The notes beneath the pieces were generated by a model. That model was not told the DNA's origin and searched no databases. It worked only from the letters and a program-made list of their open reading frames with translations. From Agelas oroides (taxonomy: Eukaryota; Porifera; Demospongiae; Agelasida; Agelasidae), in the NCBI GenBank assembly GCA_949130485.1, contig OX422196.1:3206889-3270888 (forward strand): a stretch of DNA of 64,000 nt. The letters are read 5' to 3'. Within the stretch, counting starts at the first letter, position 1, and every line of letters begins with the position of its first letter. Shown in pieces: positions 1 to 11,900 of this stretch. The translations under genes and the position numbers were made by a program.

Positions 1-3000
1 GAAGTAGAGACAGGTCTAGCAATGTAGTAGAGTCAAGTAGAGCCAAGTAGAGCCATCGTAGAGTATAGTAGAGTCAAGTAAAGCCAAGTAGAGCCACGGT
101 AGAGTGTGGTAGAGTCATGTAGTGTCAAGTAGAGACATGGTACTATGGAGTAGAGCCATGGTAGAGTGTACGAGAGTCAGGTAGAGCCACGTAGACCCAG
201 GGTAGAATGTAGTAGAGTCATGTAGAGCCAAGTAGAGCCATGGTAGAATGTAGTAGAGCCAGGTAGAGCCATGGTAGAATGCAGTAGAGTCAAGTAGAGT
301 CACGTGGAGACATGGTAGAATGTAGTAGAGTCATCGTAGAGTGTAGTACAGTCAAGTAGAGTCAAGTAGAGCCATGGTAGAATGTAGTAGAGGTATACAG
401 AGTCAAGTAGAGCTATCGTAGAATGTAGTAGAGTCAAGTAGACTCATGTGGACCCATGGTAGAATGTAGTAGATACATGGTAGAGTGTAGTATAGTCAAG
501 TAGAGACAAGTAGAGACATGTTAGAGTGTAGTAAAGTCAAGTAGAGCCAAGTAGAGCTATGGTAGAGTGTAGTAGAGCCAAGTAGAGCAATGGTAGAGTG
601 TAGGAGAGTCAAGTAGAGTCAAGAAGAGCCATGGTAGCATCTAGTAGAATCATGTAGCGCCAAGTAGAGCCACGGTAGAATGGAGTAGAGCAAGGTAGAG
701 CCTTGGTAGTGATTAGTAGAGTCAAGTAGAGTCACGTGGAGCAATGGTAGAATGAAGTAGAGCCAAGGTAGAGTGTAGTACAGTCAAGTAGAGTCAAGTA
801 GAGCCATGGCAGAATGTAGTAGAGTCAAGTAGAGTCAAGTAGAACCATGGTAGAATGTAGTAGAGGGATACAGAATCAAGTAGAGCTATGGCAGAATGCA
901 TTAGAGTCACGTAGAGTCACTTGGAGCCATGGTAGAATGTAGTAGAGCCATGGTAGAGTGTAGTAGAGCCAAATTGAGCCATGGTAGAGTGTAGTAGAGT
1001 GAAGTAGAGTCATGGTAGAATGTAGTAGAGTCATGTAGTGTGAAGTAGAGCCATGATATACAATGGAGTAGAGCCATGGTAGAGTGTAGTAAAGTGAAGT
1101 AGAGCCAAGTAGAGCCAAGGTAGAATGTAGTGGACTCAAGTAGAGCCAAGTAGAGCCAGGGTAGAGTGTAGTAGAGTCAAGTAGAGTCAAGTAGAGCCAT
1201 GGTAGAATGTAGTAGAGTCATGTAGAGTGAAGTACAGCCGTGGTAGAATGTAGTAGAGCAAGGTAGAGCCATGGTAGACTGTAGGAGAGTCAAGTAGAGT
1301 CGCGTGGATCCATGGTAGGATGTAGTAGAGCAAAGGTAGAGTGTAGTAGAGACAAGTAGAGCCAGGTCTAGCAATGATATAGTGTAGTAGAGTCAAGTAG
1401 AGCCAAGTAGAGCCATCGTAGAGTGTAGTAGAGCCAAGTAGAGCCATGGAAGAATGTAGTAGAGGCAGGTAGTGTCAAGTAGAGCCATGGTACAATGGAG
1501 TAGAGCTATGGTAGAGTGTAGTAGAGTCAAGTAGAGCAAAGTAGAGCCATGGTAGAATGTAGTAGAGTCATGTAGGGTCAAGTAGAGATATGGTACTATG
1601 GAGTAGAGCCATGGTAGTGTGTAGTAGAGTCAGGTAGAGCCAAGTAGAGCCACGGTAGTATGTAGTAGAGTCAAGTAGAGCTAATTTGAGCCATGGTAGA
1701 GTGTAGTAAAGTCAAGTAGAGCCAAGTAGAGCTATGGTAGAGTGTAGTAGAGCCAAGTAGAGCAACGGTAGAGTGTAGGAGAGTCAAGTAGAGCCAAGAA
1801 GAGCCATGGTAGCATATAGTAGAATCATGTAGTGTCAAGTGGAGCCATGGTAGAATGTAGTAGAGCAAGGAAGAGCCATGGTAGTGTGTAGTAGAGTCAA
1901 GTAGAGTCACGTGGAGCAACGTTAGAATGTAGTAGAGCCAAGGTAGAGTGTAGTACAGTCAAGTAGAGTCAAGTAGAGCAATGGCAGAATGTAGTAGAGT
2001 CAAGTAGAGTCAAGTAGAACCATGGTAGAATGTAGTAGAGGCATACAGAGTCAAGTAGAGCTATGTTAGAATGCAGTAGAGTCACGTAGAGTCACGTGGA
2101 GCCATGGTAGAATGTAATAGAGCCATGGTAGAGTGTAGTAGAGTCAAGTAGAGCCAATTTGAGCCATGGTAGAGTGTAGTAGAGAAAGTAGAGCCAGGGT
2201 AGAGTGTAGGAGAGTCAAGTAGAGTCACGTGGATCCATGGTAGGATGTAGTAGAGCAAAGGTAGAGTGTAGTAGAGACAAGTAGAGCCAGGTCTAGCAAT
2301 GATATAGTGTAGTAGAGCCAAGTAGAGCCAAGTAGAGCCATCGTAGAGTGTAGTAGAGCCAAGTAGAGCCATGGTAGAATGTAGTAGAGTCATGTAGTGT
2401 CAAGTAGTGCCATGGTACAATGGAGTAGAGCCATGGTAGAGTGTAGTAGAGTCAAGTAGAGCAAAGTAGAGCCAAGGTAGAGTGTAGTGGACTCAAGTAG
2501 AGCCAAGTAGAGCCATGGTAGAGTGTAGTAGAGTCAAGCAGAGACAAGTAGAGCCATGGTAGAATGTAGTAGAGTCATGTAGAGTCAAGTAGAGCATTGG
2601 TAGAATGTAGTAGAGTGTAGTAGAGTCAAGTAGAGCAAAGTAGAGCCAAGGTAGAGTGTAGTGGACTCAAGTAGAGCCAAGTAGAGCCATGGTAGAGTGC
2701 AGTAGAGTCAAGTAGAGACAAGTAGAGCCATGGTTGAATGTAGTAGAGTCATGTAGAGTCAAGTAGAGCATTAGTAGAATGTAGTAGAGCAAGGTAGAGC
2801 CATGGTAGAGTGTAGGAGAGTCAAGTAGAGTCACGTGGATCCATGGTAGGATGTAGTAGAGCCAAGGTAGAGTGTAGTAGAGACAAGTAGAGCCAGGTCT
2901 AGCAATGATATAGTGTAGTAGAGTCAAGTAGAGCCAAGTAGAGCGATGGTAGAATGTAGTAGAGTCATGTAGTGTCAAGTAGAGACATGGTAGTATGGAG

Positions 3001-3399
3001 TAGAGCCATGGTAGAGTGTAGTAGAGTCAGGTAGAGCCACGTAGAACCACGGTAGCATGTAGTAGAGTCATGTAGAGCCAAGTAGAGCCATGGTAGAATG
3101 TAGTATAGCCAGGTAGAGCCATGGTAGAATGCATTAGAGTCAAGTAGAGTCACGTGGAGACATGGTAGAATGTAGTAGAGCCAACGTAGAGTGTAGTACA
3201 GTCAAGTAGAGTCAAGTAGAGCCATGGTAGAATGTAGTAGAGTCATGTAGTGTGAAGTAGAGCCATGATATACAATGGAGTATAGCCATGGTAGAGTGTA
3301 GTAAAGTGAAGTAGAGCCAAGTAGAGCCAAGGTAGAATGTAGTGGACTCAAGTAGAGCCAAGTAGAGCCAGGGTAGAGTGCAGTAGAGAAAAGTAGAGT

Positions 3400-6300
3400 C
3401 AAGTAGAGCCATGGTAGAATGTAGTACAGTCATGTAGAGTCAAGTAGAGCCATGGTAGAATGTAGTAGAGCAAGGTAGAGCCATGGTAGAGTGTAGGAGA
3501 GTCAAGTAGAGTCGCGTGGATCCATCGTAGGATGTAGTAGAGCAAAGGTAGAGTGTAGTAGAGACAAGTAGAGCCAGGTCTAGCAATGAAATAGTGTAGT
3601 AGAGTCAAGTAGAGTCAAGTAGAGCCATCGTAGAGTGTAGTAGAGCCAAGTAGAGCCATGGTAGAATGTAGTAGAGTCATGTAGTGTCAAGTAGAGCCAT
3701 GGTACAATGGAGTAGAGCCATGGTAGAGTATAGTAGAGTCAAGTAGAGCAAAGTAGAGCCACGGTAGAGTGTGGTAGAGTCACGTAGAGCCAAGTAGAGT
3801 CATGGTAGAGTGTAGTAGAGTCAAGTAGAGCCAAGTAGAGCCAGGATAGAATGTAGTAGAGTCGTGTAGTGTCAAGTAGAGACATGGTACTATGGAGTAG
3901 AGCCATGGTAGAGTGTAGTAGAGTCAGGTAGAGCCACGTAGACCCACGGTAGCATGTAGTAGAGTCATATAGAGCCAAGTAGAGCCATGGTAGAATGTAG
4001 TAGAGCCAGGTAGAGCCATGGTAGAATGCAGTAGAGTCAAGTAGAGTCACGTGGAGACATGGTAGAATGAAGTAGAGCTAACGTAGAGTGTAGTACAGTC
4101 AAGTAGAGGCAAGTAGAGCCATGGTAGAATGTAGTAGAGGTATACAGAGTCAAGTAGAGCTATCGTAGAATGTAGTAGAGTCAAGTAGAGTCACGTGGAG
4201 CCATGGTAGAATGTAGTAGAGAGATGGTAGGGTCTAGTACAGTCAAGTAGAGACAAGTAGAGACATGGTAGAGTGTAGTAAAGTCAAGTAGAGCCAAGTA
4301 GAGCTATGGTAGAGTGTAGTAGAGCCAAGTAGAGCAACGGTAGTGTGTAGGAGAGTCAAATAGAGTTAAGAAGAGCCATGGTAGCATCTACTAGAATCAT
4401 GTAGTGTCAAGTAGAGCCATGGTAGAATGTAGTAGAGCAAGGTAGAGCCATGGTAGTGTGTAGTAGAGTCAAGTAGAGTCACGTGGAGCCACGTTAGAAT
4501 GTAGTAGAGCCAAGGTAGAGTGTAGTACAGTCAAGTAGAGTCAAGTAGAGCCATGGCAGAATGTAGTAGAGTCAAGTAGAGTCAAGTAGAACCATGGTAG
4601 AATGTAGTAGAGGCATACAGAGTCAAGTAGAGCTATGGTAGAATGCAGTAGAGTCACGTAGAGTCACGTGGAGCCATGGTAGAATGTAGTAGAGCCATGG
4701 TAGAGTGTAGTAGAGTCGAGTAGAGCCAATTTGAGCCATGGTAGAGTGTAGTAGAGTGAAGTAGAGCCATGGTAGAATGTAGTAGTGTCATGTAGTGTGA
4801 AGTACAGCCATGATATACAATGGAGTAGAGCCATCGTAGAGTGTAGTAAAGTGAAGTAGAGCAATGTAGAGCCAAGGAAGAATGTAGTGGACTGAAGTAG
4901 AGCCAAGTAGAGCCAGGGTAGAGTGTAGTAGAGTCAAGTAGAGTCAAGTAGAGCCATGGTAGAATGTAGTAGAGTCATGTAGTGTGAAGTAGAGTCATGA
5001 TATACAATGGAGTAGAGCCATGGTAGAGTGTAGTAAAGTGAAGTAGAGCCAAGTAGAGCCAAGGTAGAATGTAGTGGACTCAAGTAGAGCCAAGTAGAGC
5101 CAGGGTAGAGTGTAGTAGAGAAAAGTAGAGTCAAGTAGAGCCATGGTAGAATGTAGTAGAGTCATGTAGAGTCAAGTAGAGCCATGGTAGAATGTAGTAG
5201 AGCAAGGTAGAGCCATGGTAGAGTGTAGGAGATTCAAGTAGAATCGCGTGGATCCATCGTAGGATGTAGTAGAGCAAAGGTAGAGTGTAGTAGAGACAAG
5301 TAGAGCCAGGTCTAGCAATGACATAGTGTAGTAGAGTCAAGTAGAGCCAAGTAGAGCCATCGTAGAGTGTAGTAGAGCCAAGTAGAGCCATGGTAGAATG
5401 TAGTAGAGTCATGTAGTGTCAAGTAGAGCCATGGTACAATGGAGTAGAGCCATGGTAGAGTATAGTAGAGTCAAGTAGAGCAAAGTAGAGCCACGGTAGA
5501 GTGTGGTAGAGTCACGTAGAGCCAAGTAGAGTCATGGTAGAGTGTAGTAGAGTCAAGTAGAGCCAAGTACAGCAAGGATAGAATGTAGTAGAGTCGTGGA
5601 GTGTCAAGTAGAGACATGGTACTATGGAGTAGAGCCATGGTAGAGTGTAGTAGAGTCAGGTAGAGCCACGTAGACCCACGGTAGCATGTAGTAGAGTCAT
5701 ATAGAGCCAAGTAGAGCCATGGTAGAATGCAGTAGAGTCAAGTAGAGTCACGTGGAGACATGGTAGAATGAAGTAGAGCCAACGTAGAGTGTAGTACAGT
5801 CAAGTAGAGCCATGGTAGAATGTAGTAGAGGTATACAGAGTCAAGTAGAGCTATCGTAGAATGTAGTAGAGTCAAGTAGAGTCACGTGGAGCCATGGTAG
5901 AATGTAGTAGAGACATGGTAGAGTCTAGTACAGTCAAGTAGAGACAAGTAGAGACATGGTAGAGTGTAGTAAAGTCAAGTAGAGCCAAGTAGAGCTATGG
6001 TAGAGTGTAGTAGAGCCAAGTAGAGCAACGGTAGAGTGTAGGAGAGTCAAGTAGAGTCAAGAAGAGCCATGGTAGCATCTACTAGAATCATGTAGTGTCA
6101 AGTAGAGCCATGGTAGAATGTAGTAGAGCAAGGTAGAGCCATGGTAGTGTGTAGTAGAGTCAAGTAGAGTCACGTGGAACCACGTTAGAATGTAGTAGAG
6201 CCAAGGTAGAGTGTAGTACAGTCAAGTAGAGTCAAGTAGAGCCATGGCAGAATGTAGTAGAGTCAAGTAGAGTCAAGTAGAACCATGGTAGAATGTAGTA

Positions 6301-8900
6301 GAGGCATACAGAGTGAAGTAGAGCTATGGTAGAATGCAGTAGAGTCACGTAGAGTCACGTGGAGCCATGGTAGAATGTAGTAGAGCCATGGTAGAGTGTA
6401 GTAGAGTTGAGTAGAGCCAATTTGAGCCATGGTAGAGTGTAGTAGAGTGAAGTAGAGCCATGGTAGAATGTAGTAGAGTCATGTAGTGTGAAGTAGAGCC
6501 ATGATATACAATGGAGTAGAGCCATGGTAGAGTGTAGTAAAGTGAAGTAGAGCCAAGTAGAGCCAAGGAAGAATGTAGTGGACTGAAGTAGAGCCAAGTA
6601 GAGCCAGGGTAGAGTGTAGTAGAGTCAAGTAGAGTCAAGTAGAGCCATGGTAGAATGTAGTAGAGTCATGTAGAGTCAAGTAGAGCCATGGAAGAATGTA
6701 GTAGAGCAAGTTAGAGCCATGGTAGAGTGTAGGAGAGTCAAGTAGAGTCGCGTGGATCCATGGTAGGATGTAGTAGAGCAAAGGTAGAGTGTAGTAGAGA
6801 CAAGTAGAGTCAGGTCTAGCAATGATAGCCAGGGTAGAGTGTAGTAGAGAAAAGTAGAGTCAAGTAGAGCCATGGTAGAATATAGTAGAGTCATGTAGAG
6901 TCAAGTAGAGCCATGGTAGAATGTAGTAGAGCAAGGTAGAGCCATGGTAGAGTGTAGGAGAGTCAAGTAGAGTCGCGTGGATCCATCGTAGGATGTAGTA
7001 GAGCAAAGGTAGAGTGTAGTAGAGACAAGCAGAGCCAGGTCTAGCAATGACATAGTGTAGTAGAGTCAAGTAGAGCCAAGTAGAGCCATCGTAGAGTGTA
7101 GTAGAGCCAAGTAGAGCCATGGTAGAATGTAGTAGAGTCATGTAGTGTCAAGTAGAGCCATGGTACAATGGAGTAGAGCCATGGTAGAGTATAGTAGAGT
7201 CAAGTAGAGCAAAGTAGAGCCACGGTAGAGTGTGGTAGAGTCACGTAGAGCCAAGTAGAGTCATGGTAGAGTGTAGTAGAGTCAAGTAGAGCCAAGTACA
7301 GCAAGGATAGAATGTAGTAGAGTCGTGGAGTGTCAAGTAGAGACATGGTACTATGGAGTAGAGCCATGGTAGAGTGTAGTAGAGTTAGGTAGAGCCACGT
7401 AGACCCACGGTAGCATGTAGTAGAGTCATATAGAGCCAAGTAGAGCCATGGTAGAATGTAGTAGAGCCAGGTAGAGCCATGGTAGAATGCAGTAGAGTCA
7501 AGTAGAGTCACGTGGAGACATGGTAGAATGAAGTAGAGCCAACGTAGAGTGTAGTACAGTCAAGTAGAGGCAAGTAGAGCCATGGTAGAATGTAGTAGAG
7601 GTATACAGAGTCAAGTAGAGCTATCGTAGAATGTAGTAGAGTCAAGTAGAGTCACGTGGAGCCATGGTAGAATGTAGTAGAGACATGGTAGAGTCTAGTA
7701 CAGTCAAGTAGAGACAAGTAGAGACATGGTAGAGTGTAGTAAAGTCAAGTAGAGCCAAGTAGAGCTATGGTAGAGTGTAGTAGAGCCAAGTAGAGCAACG
7801 GTAGAGTGTAGGAGAGTCAAGTAGAGTCAAGAAGAACCATGGTAGCATCTACTAGAATCATGTAGTGTCAAGTAGAGCCATGGTAGAATGTAGTAGAGCA
7901 AGGTAGAGCCATGGTAGTGTGTAGTAGAGTCAAGTAGAGTCACGTGGAACCACGTTAGAATGTAGTAGAGCCAAGGTAGAGTGTAGTACAGTCAAGTAGA
8001 GTCAAGTAGAGCCATGGCAGAATGTAGTAGAGTCAAGTAGAGTCAAGTAGAACCATGGTAGAATGTAGTAGAGGCATACAGAGTGAAGTAGAGCTATGGT
8101 AGAATGCAGTAGAGTCACGTAGAGTCACGTGGAGCCATGGTAGAATGTAGTAGAGCCATGGTAGAGTGTAGTAGAGTTGAGTAGAGCCAATTTGAGCCAT
8201 GGTAGAGTGTAGTAGAGTGAAGTAGAGCCATGGTAGAATGTAGTAGAGTCATGTAGTGTGAAGTAGAGCCATGATATACAATGGAGTAGAGCCATGGTAG
8301 AGTGTAGTAAAGTGAAGTAGAGCCAAGTAGAGCCAAGGAAGAATGTAGTGGACTGAAGTAGAGCCAAGTAGAGCCAGGGTAGAGTGTAGTAGAGTCAAGT
8401 AGAGTCAAGTAGAGCCATGGTAGAATGTAGTAGAGTCATGTAGAGTCAAGTAGAGCCATGGAAGAATGTAGTAGAGCAAGTGAGAACCATGGTAGAGTGT
8501 AGGAGAGTCAAGTAGAGTCGCGTGGATCCATGGTAGGATGTAGTAGAGCAAAGGTAGAGTGTAGTAGAGACAAGTAGAGTCAGGTCTAGCAATGATATAG
8601 TGTAGTAGAGCCAAGTAGAGCCAAGTAGAGCCATCGTAGAGTGTAGTAGAGCCAAGTAGAGCCATGGTAGAATGTAGTAGAGTCATGTAGTGTCAAGTAG
8701 AGCCATGGTACAATGGAGTAGAGCCGTGGTAGAGGTTAGTAGTGTCAAGTAGAGCCAAGTAGAGTGACGGTAGAGTGTGGTAGAGTCACGTAGAGCCAAG
8801 TAGAGTCATGGTAGAGTGTAGTAGAGTCAAGTAGAGCCAAGTAGAGCCATGGTAGAATGTAGTAGAGTCATGTAGTGTCAAGTAGAGACATGGTACTATG
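3400..8900. repeat. Higher-order repeat of about 1.7 kb in the satellite
   Basis: The same ordered series of variant decamers recurs. Landmark blocks end at 4050, 5710 and 7511 (spacing 1,660 and 1,801), and another landmark starts at 4654, 6345 and 8115 (spacing 1,691 and 1,770). Copies look nearly identical, including private variants such as GAGCCAATTTGAGCC and GATATACAATGG, and differ mainly by small insertions and deletions. This indicates recent amplification of a long unit on top of the old decamer. Confidence 0.75.
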
Positions 8901-11900
8901 GAGTAGAGCCATGGTAGAGTGTAGTAGAGTCAGGTAGAGCCACGTAGAGCCACGGTAGTATGTAGTAGAGTCATGTAGAGCCAAGTAGTGCCATGATAGA
9001 ATGTAGTAGAGCCAGGTAGAGCCATGGTAGAATGCAGTACAGTTAAGTAGAGTCACGTGGAGCCATGGTAGAATGTAGTAGAGCCAAGGTAGAGTGTAGT
9101 ACAGTCAAGTAGAGTCAAGTATAGCCATGGTAGAATGTAGTAGAGGGATACAGAGTCAAGTAGAGCTATCGTAGAATGTAGTAGAGTCAAGTAGAGTCAC
9201 GTGGAGCCATGGCAGAATGTAGTAGAGACATGGTAGAGTGGTGTACAGTCAAGTAGAGACAAGTAGAGCCATGGTAGAGTGTAGTAGAGTCAAGTAGAGC
9301 CTAGTAGAGCCATGGTAGAGTGTAGTAGAGCCAAGTAGACCAATGGTAGAGTGTAGGAGAGTCAAGTAGAGTCAAGAAGAGCATTGCTAGCTTTTAGTAG
9401 AATAATGTAGTGCCAAGTAGAGCCATGGTAGAATGTAGTAGAGCAAGGTAGAGCCATGGTAGTGTGTAGTAGAGTCAAGTAGAGTCACGTGGAGCGATGT
9501 TAGAATGTAGTAGAGCAAAGGTAGAGTGTAGTACAGTCATGTAGAGTCAAGTAGAGCCATGGCAAAAGGAGTAGAGTCAAGTAGAATCAAGTAGAGCCAT
9601 GGTAGAATGTAGTAGAGGCATACAGAATCAAGTAGAGCTATGGTAGAATGCAGTAGAGTCACGTAGAGTCATGTGGAGCCATGGTAGAATGTAGTAGAGC
9701 CATGGTAGAATGTAGTAGAGTCATGTAGTGTGAAGTAGAGCCATGATATACAATGGAGTAGAGCCATGGTAGAGTGTAGTAAAGTCAAGTAGAGCCAAGT
9801 AGAGCTAAGGTAGAATGTAGTGGACTCAAGTAGAGCCAAGTAGAGCCAGGGTAGAGTGTACTAGAGTCAAGTAGAGTCAAGTAGTGCCATGGTAGAATGT
9901 AGTAGACTCATGTAGAGTCAAGTAGAGCCATGGTAGAATGTAGTAGAGCAGGGTAGAGCCATGGTAGAGTGTAGGAGAGTCAAGTAGAGTCACGTGGATC
10001 CATGGTAGGATGTAGTAGGGCAAAGGTAGAGTGTAGTAGAGACAAGTAGAGTCAGGTGTAGCAATGATATAGTGTAGTAGAGATAAGTAGAGCCAAGTAG
10101 AGCCATCGTCGAGTGTAGTAGAGCCAAGTAGAGCCATGGTAGAATGTAGTAGAGTCATGTAGTGTCAAGTAGAGCCATGGTACAATGGAGTAGAGCCATG
10201 GTAGAGTGTAGTAGAGTCAAGTAGAGCCAAGTAGAGTCAAGGTAGAGTGTAGTGGAGTCAAGTAGAGCCAAGGAGAGTCATGGTAGTGTGTAGTAGAGTG
10301 AAGTAGAGAAAAGTAGAACCATGGTAGAATGTTGTAGAGTCATGTAGAGTCAAGTAGAGCCATGGTAGAATGTAGTAGAGCAAGGTAGAGCAATGGTAGA
10401 GTGTAGGAGAGTCAAGTAGAGTCACATGGATCCATGGTAGGATGTAGTAGAGCCAAGGTTGAGTGTAGTAGAGACAAGTAGAGCCAGGTCTAGAAATGAT
10501 ATAGTGTAGTAGAGTCAAGTAGAGCCAAGTAGAGCCATCGTAGAGTATAGTAGGAAATCAAGTAGACCCAAGTAGAGCCACGGTAGAGTGTGGTAGAGTC
10601 ACGTTGAGCCAAGTAGAGTCATGGTAGAGTGTAGTAGAGTTAAGTAGAGTCAAGTAGAGCCATGGTAGAATGTAGTAAAGTCATGTAGTGTGAAGTAGAG
10701 ACATGGTACTATGGAGTAGAGCCATGGTAGAGTGTAGTAGAGTCAGGTAGAGCCACGTAGACCCACGGTAGCATGTAGTAGAGTCATGTAGAGCCAAGTA
10801 GAGCCATGGTAGAATGTAGTAGAGCCAGGTAGAGCCATGGTAGAATGCAGTAGAGTCAAGTAGAGTCACGTGGAGACATGGTAGAATGTAGTAGAGCCAA
10901 CGTAGAGTGTAGTACAGTCAAGCAGAGTCAAGTAGAGCCATGGTAGAATGTAGTAGAGGTATACAGAGTCAAGTAGAGTCACGTGGAGCCATGGTAGAAT
11001 GTAGTAGAGACATGGTAGAGTGTAGTACAGTCAAGTAGAGACATGGTAGAGTGTAGTAAAGTCAAGTAGAGCCAAGTAGATCTATGGTAGAGTGTAGTAG
11101 AGCCAAGTAGAGCAACGGTAGAGTGTAGGAGAGTCAAGTAGAGTCAAGAAGAGCCATGGTAGCATCTACTACAATCATGTAGTGTCAAGTAGAGCTATGG
11201 TAGAATGTAGTAGAGCCAGGTAGAGCCATGGTAGAATGCAGTAGAGTAAAGTAGAGTCACGTGGAGCCATGGTAGAATGTAGTAGAGCCAAGGTAGAGTG
11301 TAGTACAGTCAAGTAGAGTCAAGTAGAGTCAAGTAGAGCCATGGAAGAATGTAGTAGAGTCAAGTAGAGTCAAGTAGAACCATGGTAGAATGTAGTAGAG
11401 ACATACAGAGTCAAGTAGAGCTAAGGTCGAATGCAGTAGAGTCACGTAGAGTCACGTGGAGCCATGGTAGAATGTAGTAGAGCCATGGTAGAGTGTAGTA
11501 GAGTGAAGTAGAGCCATGGTAGAATGTAGTAGAGTCATGTAGTGTGAAGTAGAGCCATGATATACAATGGAGTAGAGCCATGGTAGAGTGTAGCAAAGTG
11601 AAGAAGAGCCAAGTAGAGCCAAGGTAGAATGTAGTGGACTCAAGTAGAGCCAAGTAGAGCCAGGGTAGAGTGCAGTAGAGTCAAGTAGAGTCAAGTAGAG
11701 CCATGGTAGAATGTAGTAGAGTCATGTAGAGTCAAGTAGAGCCATGGTAGAATGTAGTAGAGCAAGGTAGAGCCATGGTAGAGTGTAGGAGAGTCAAGTA
11801 GAGTCGCGTGGATCCATGGTAGGATGTAGTAGAGCAAAGGTAGAGTGTAGTAGGGACAAGGAGAGCGAGGTCTAGCAATGATATAGTGTAGTAGAGTCTA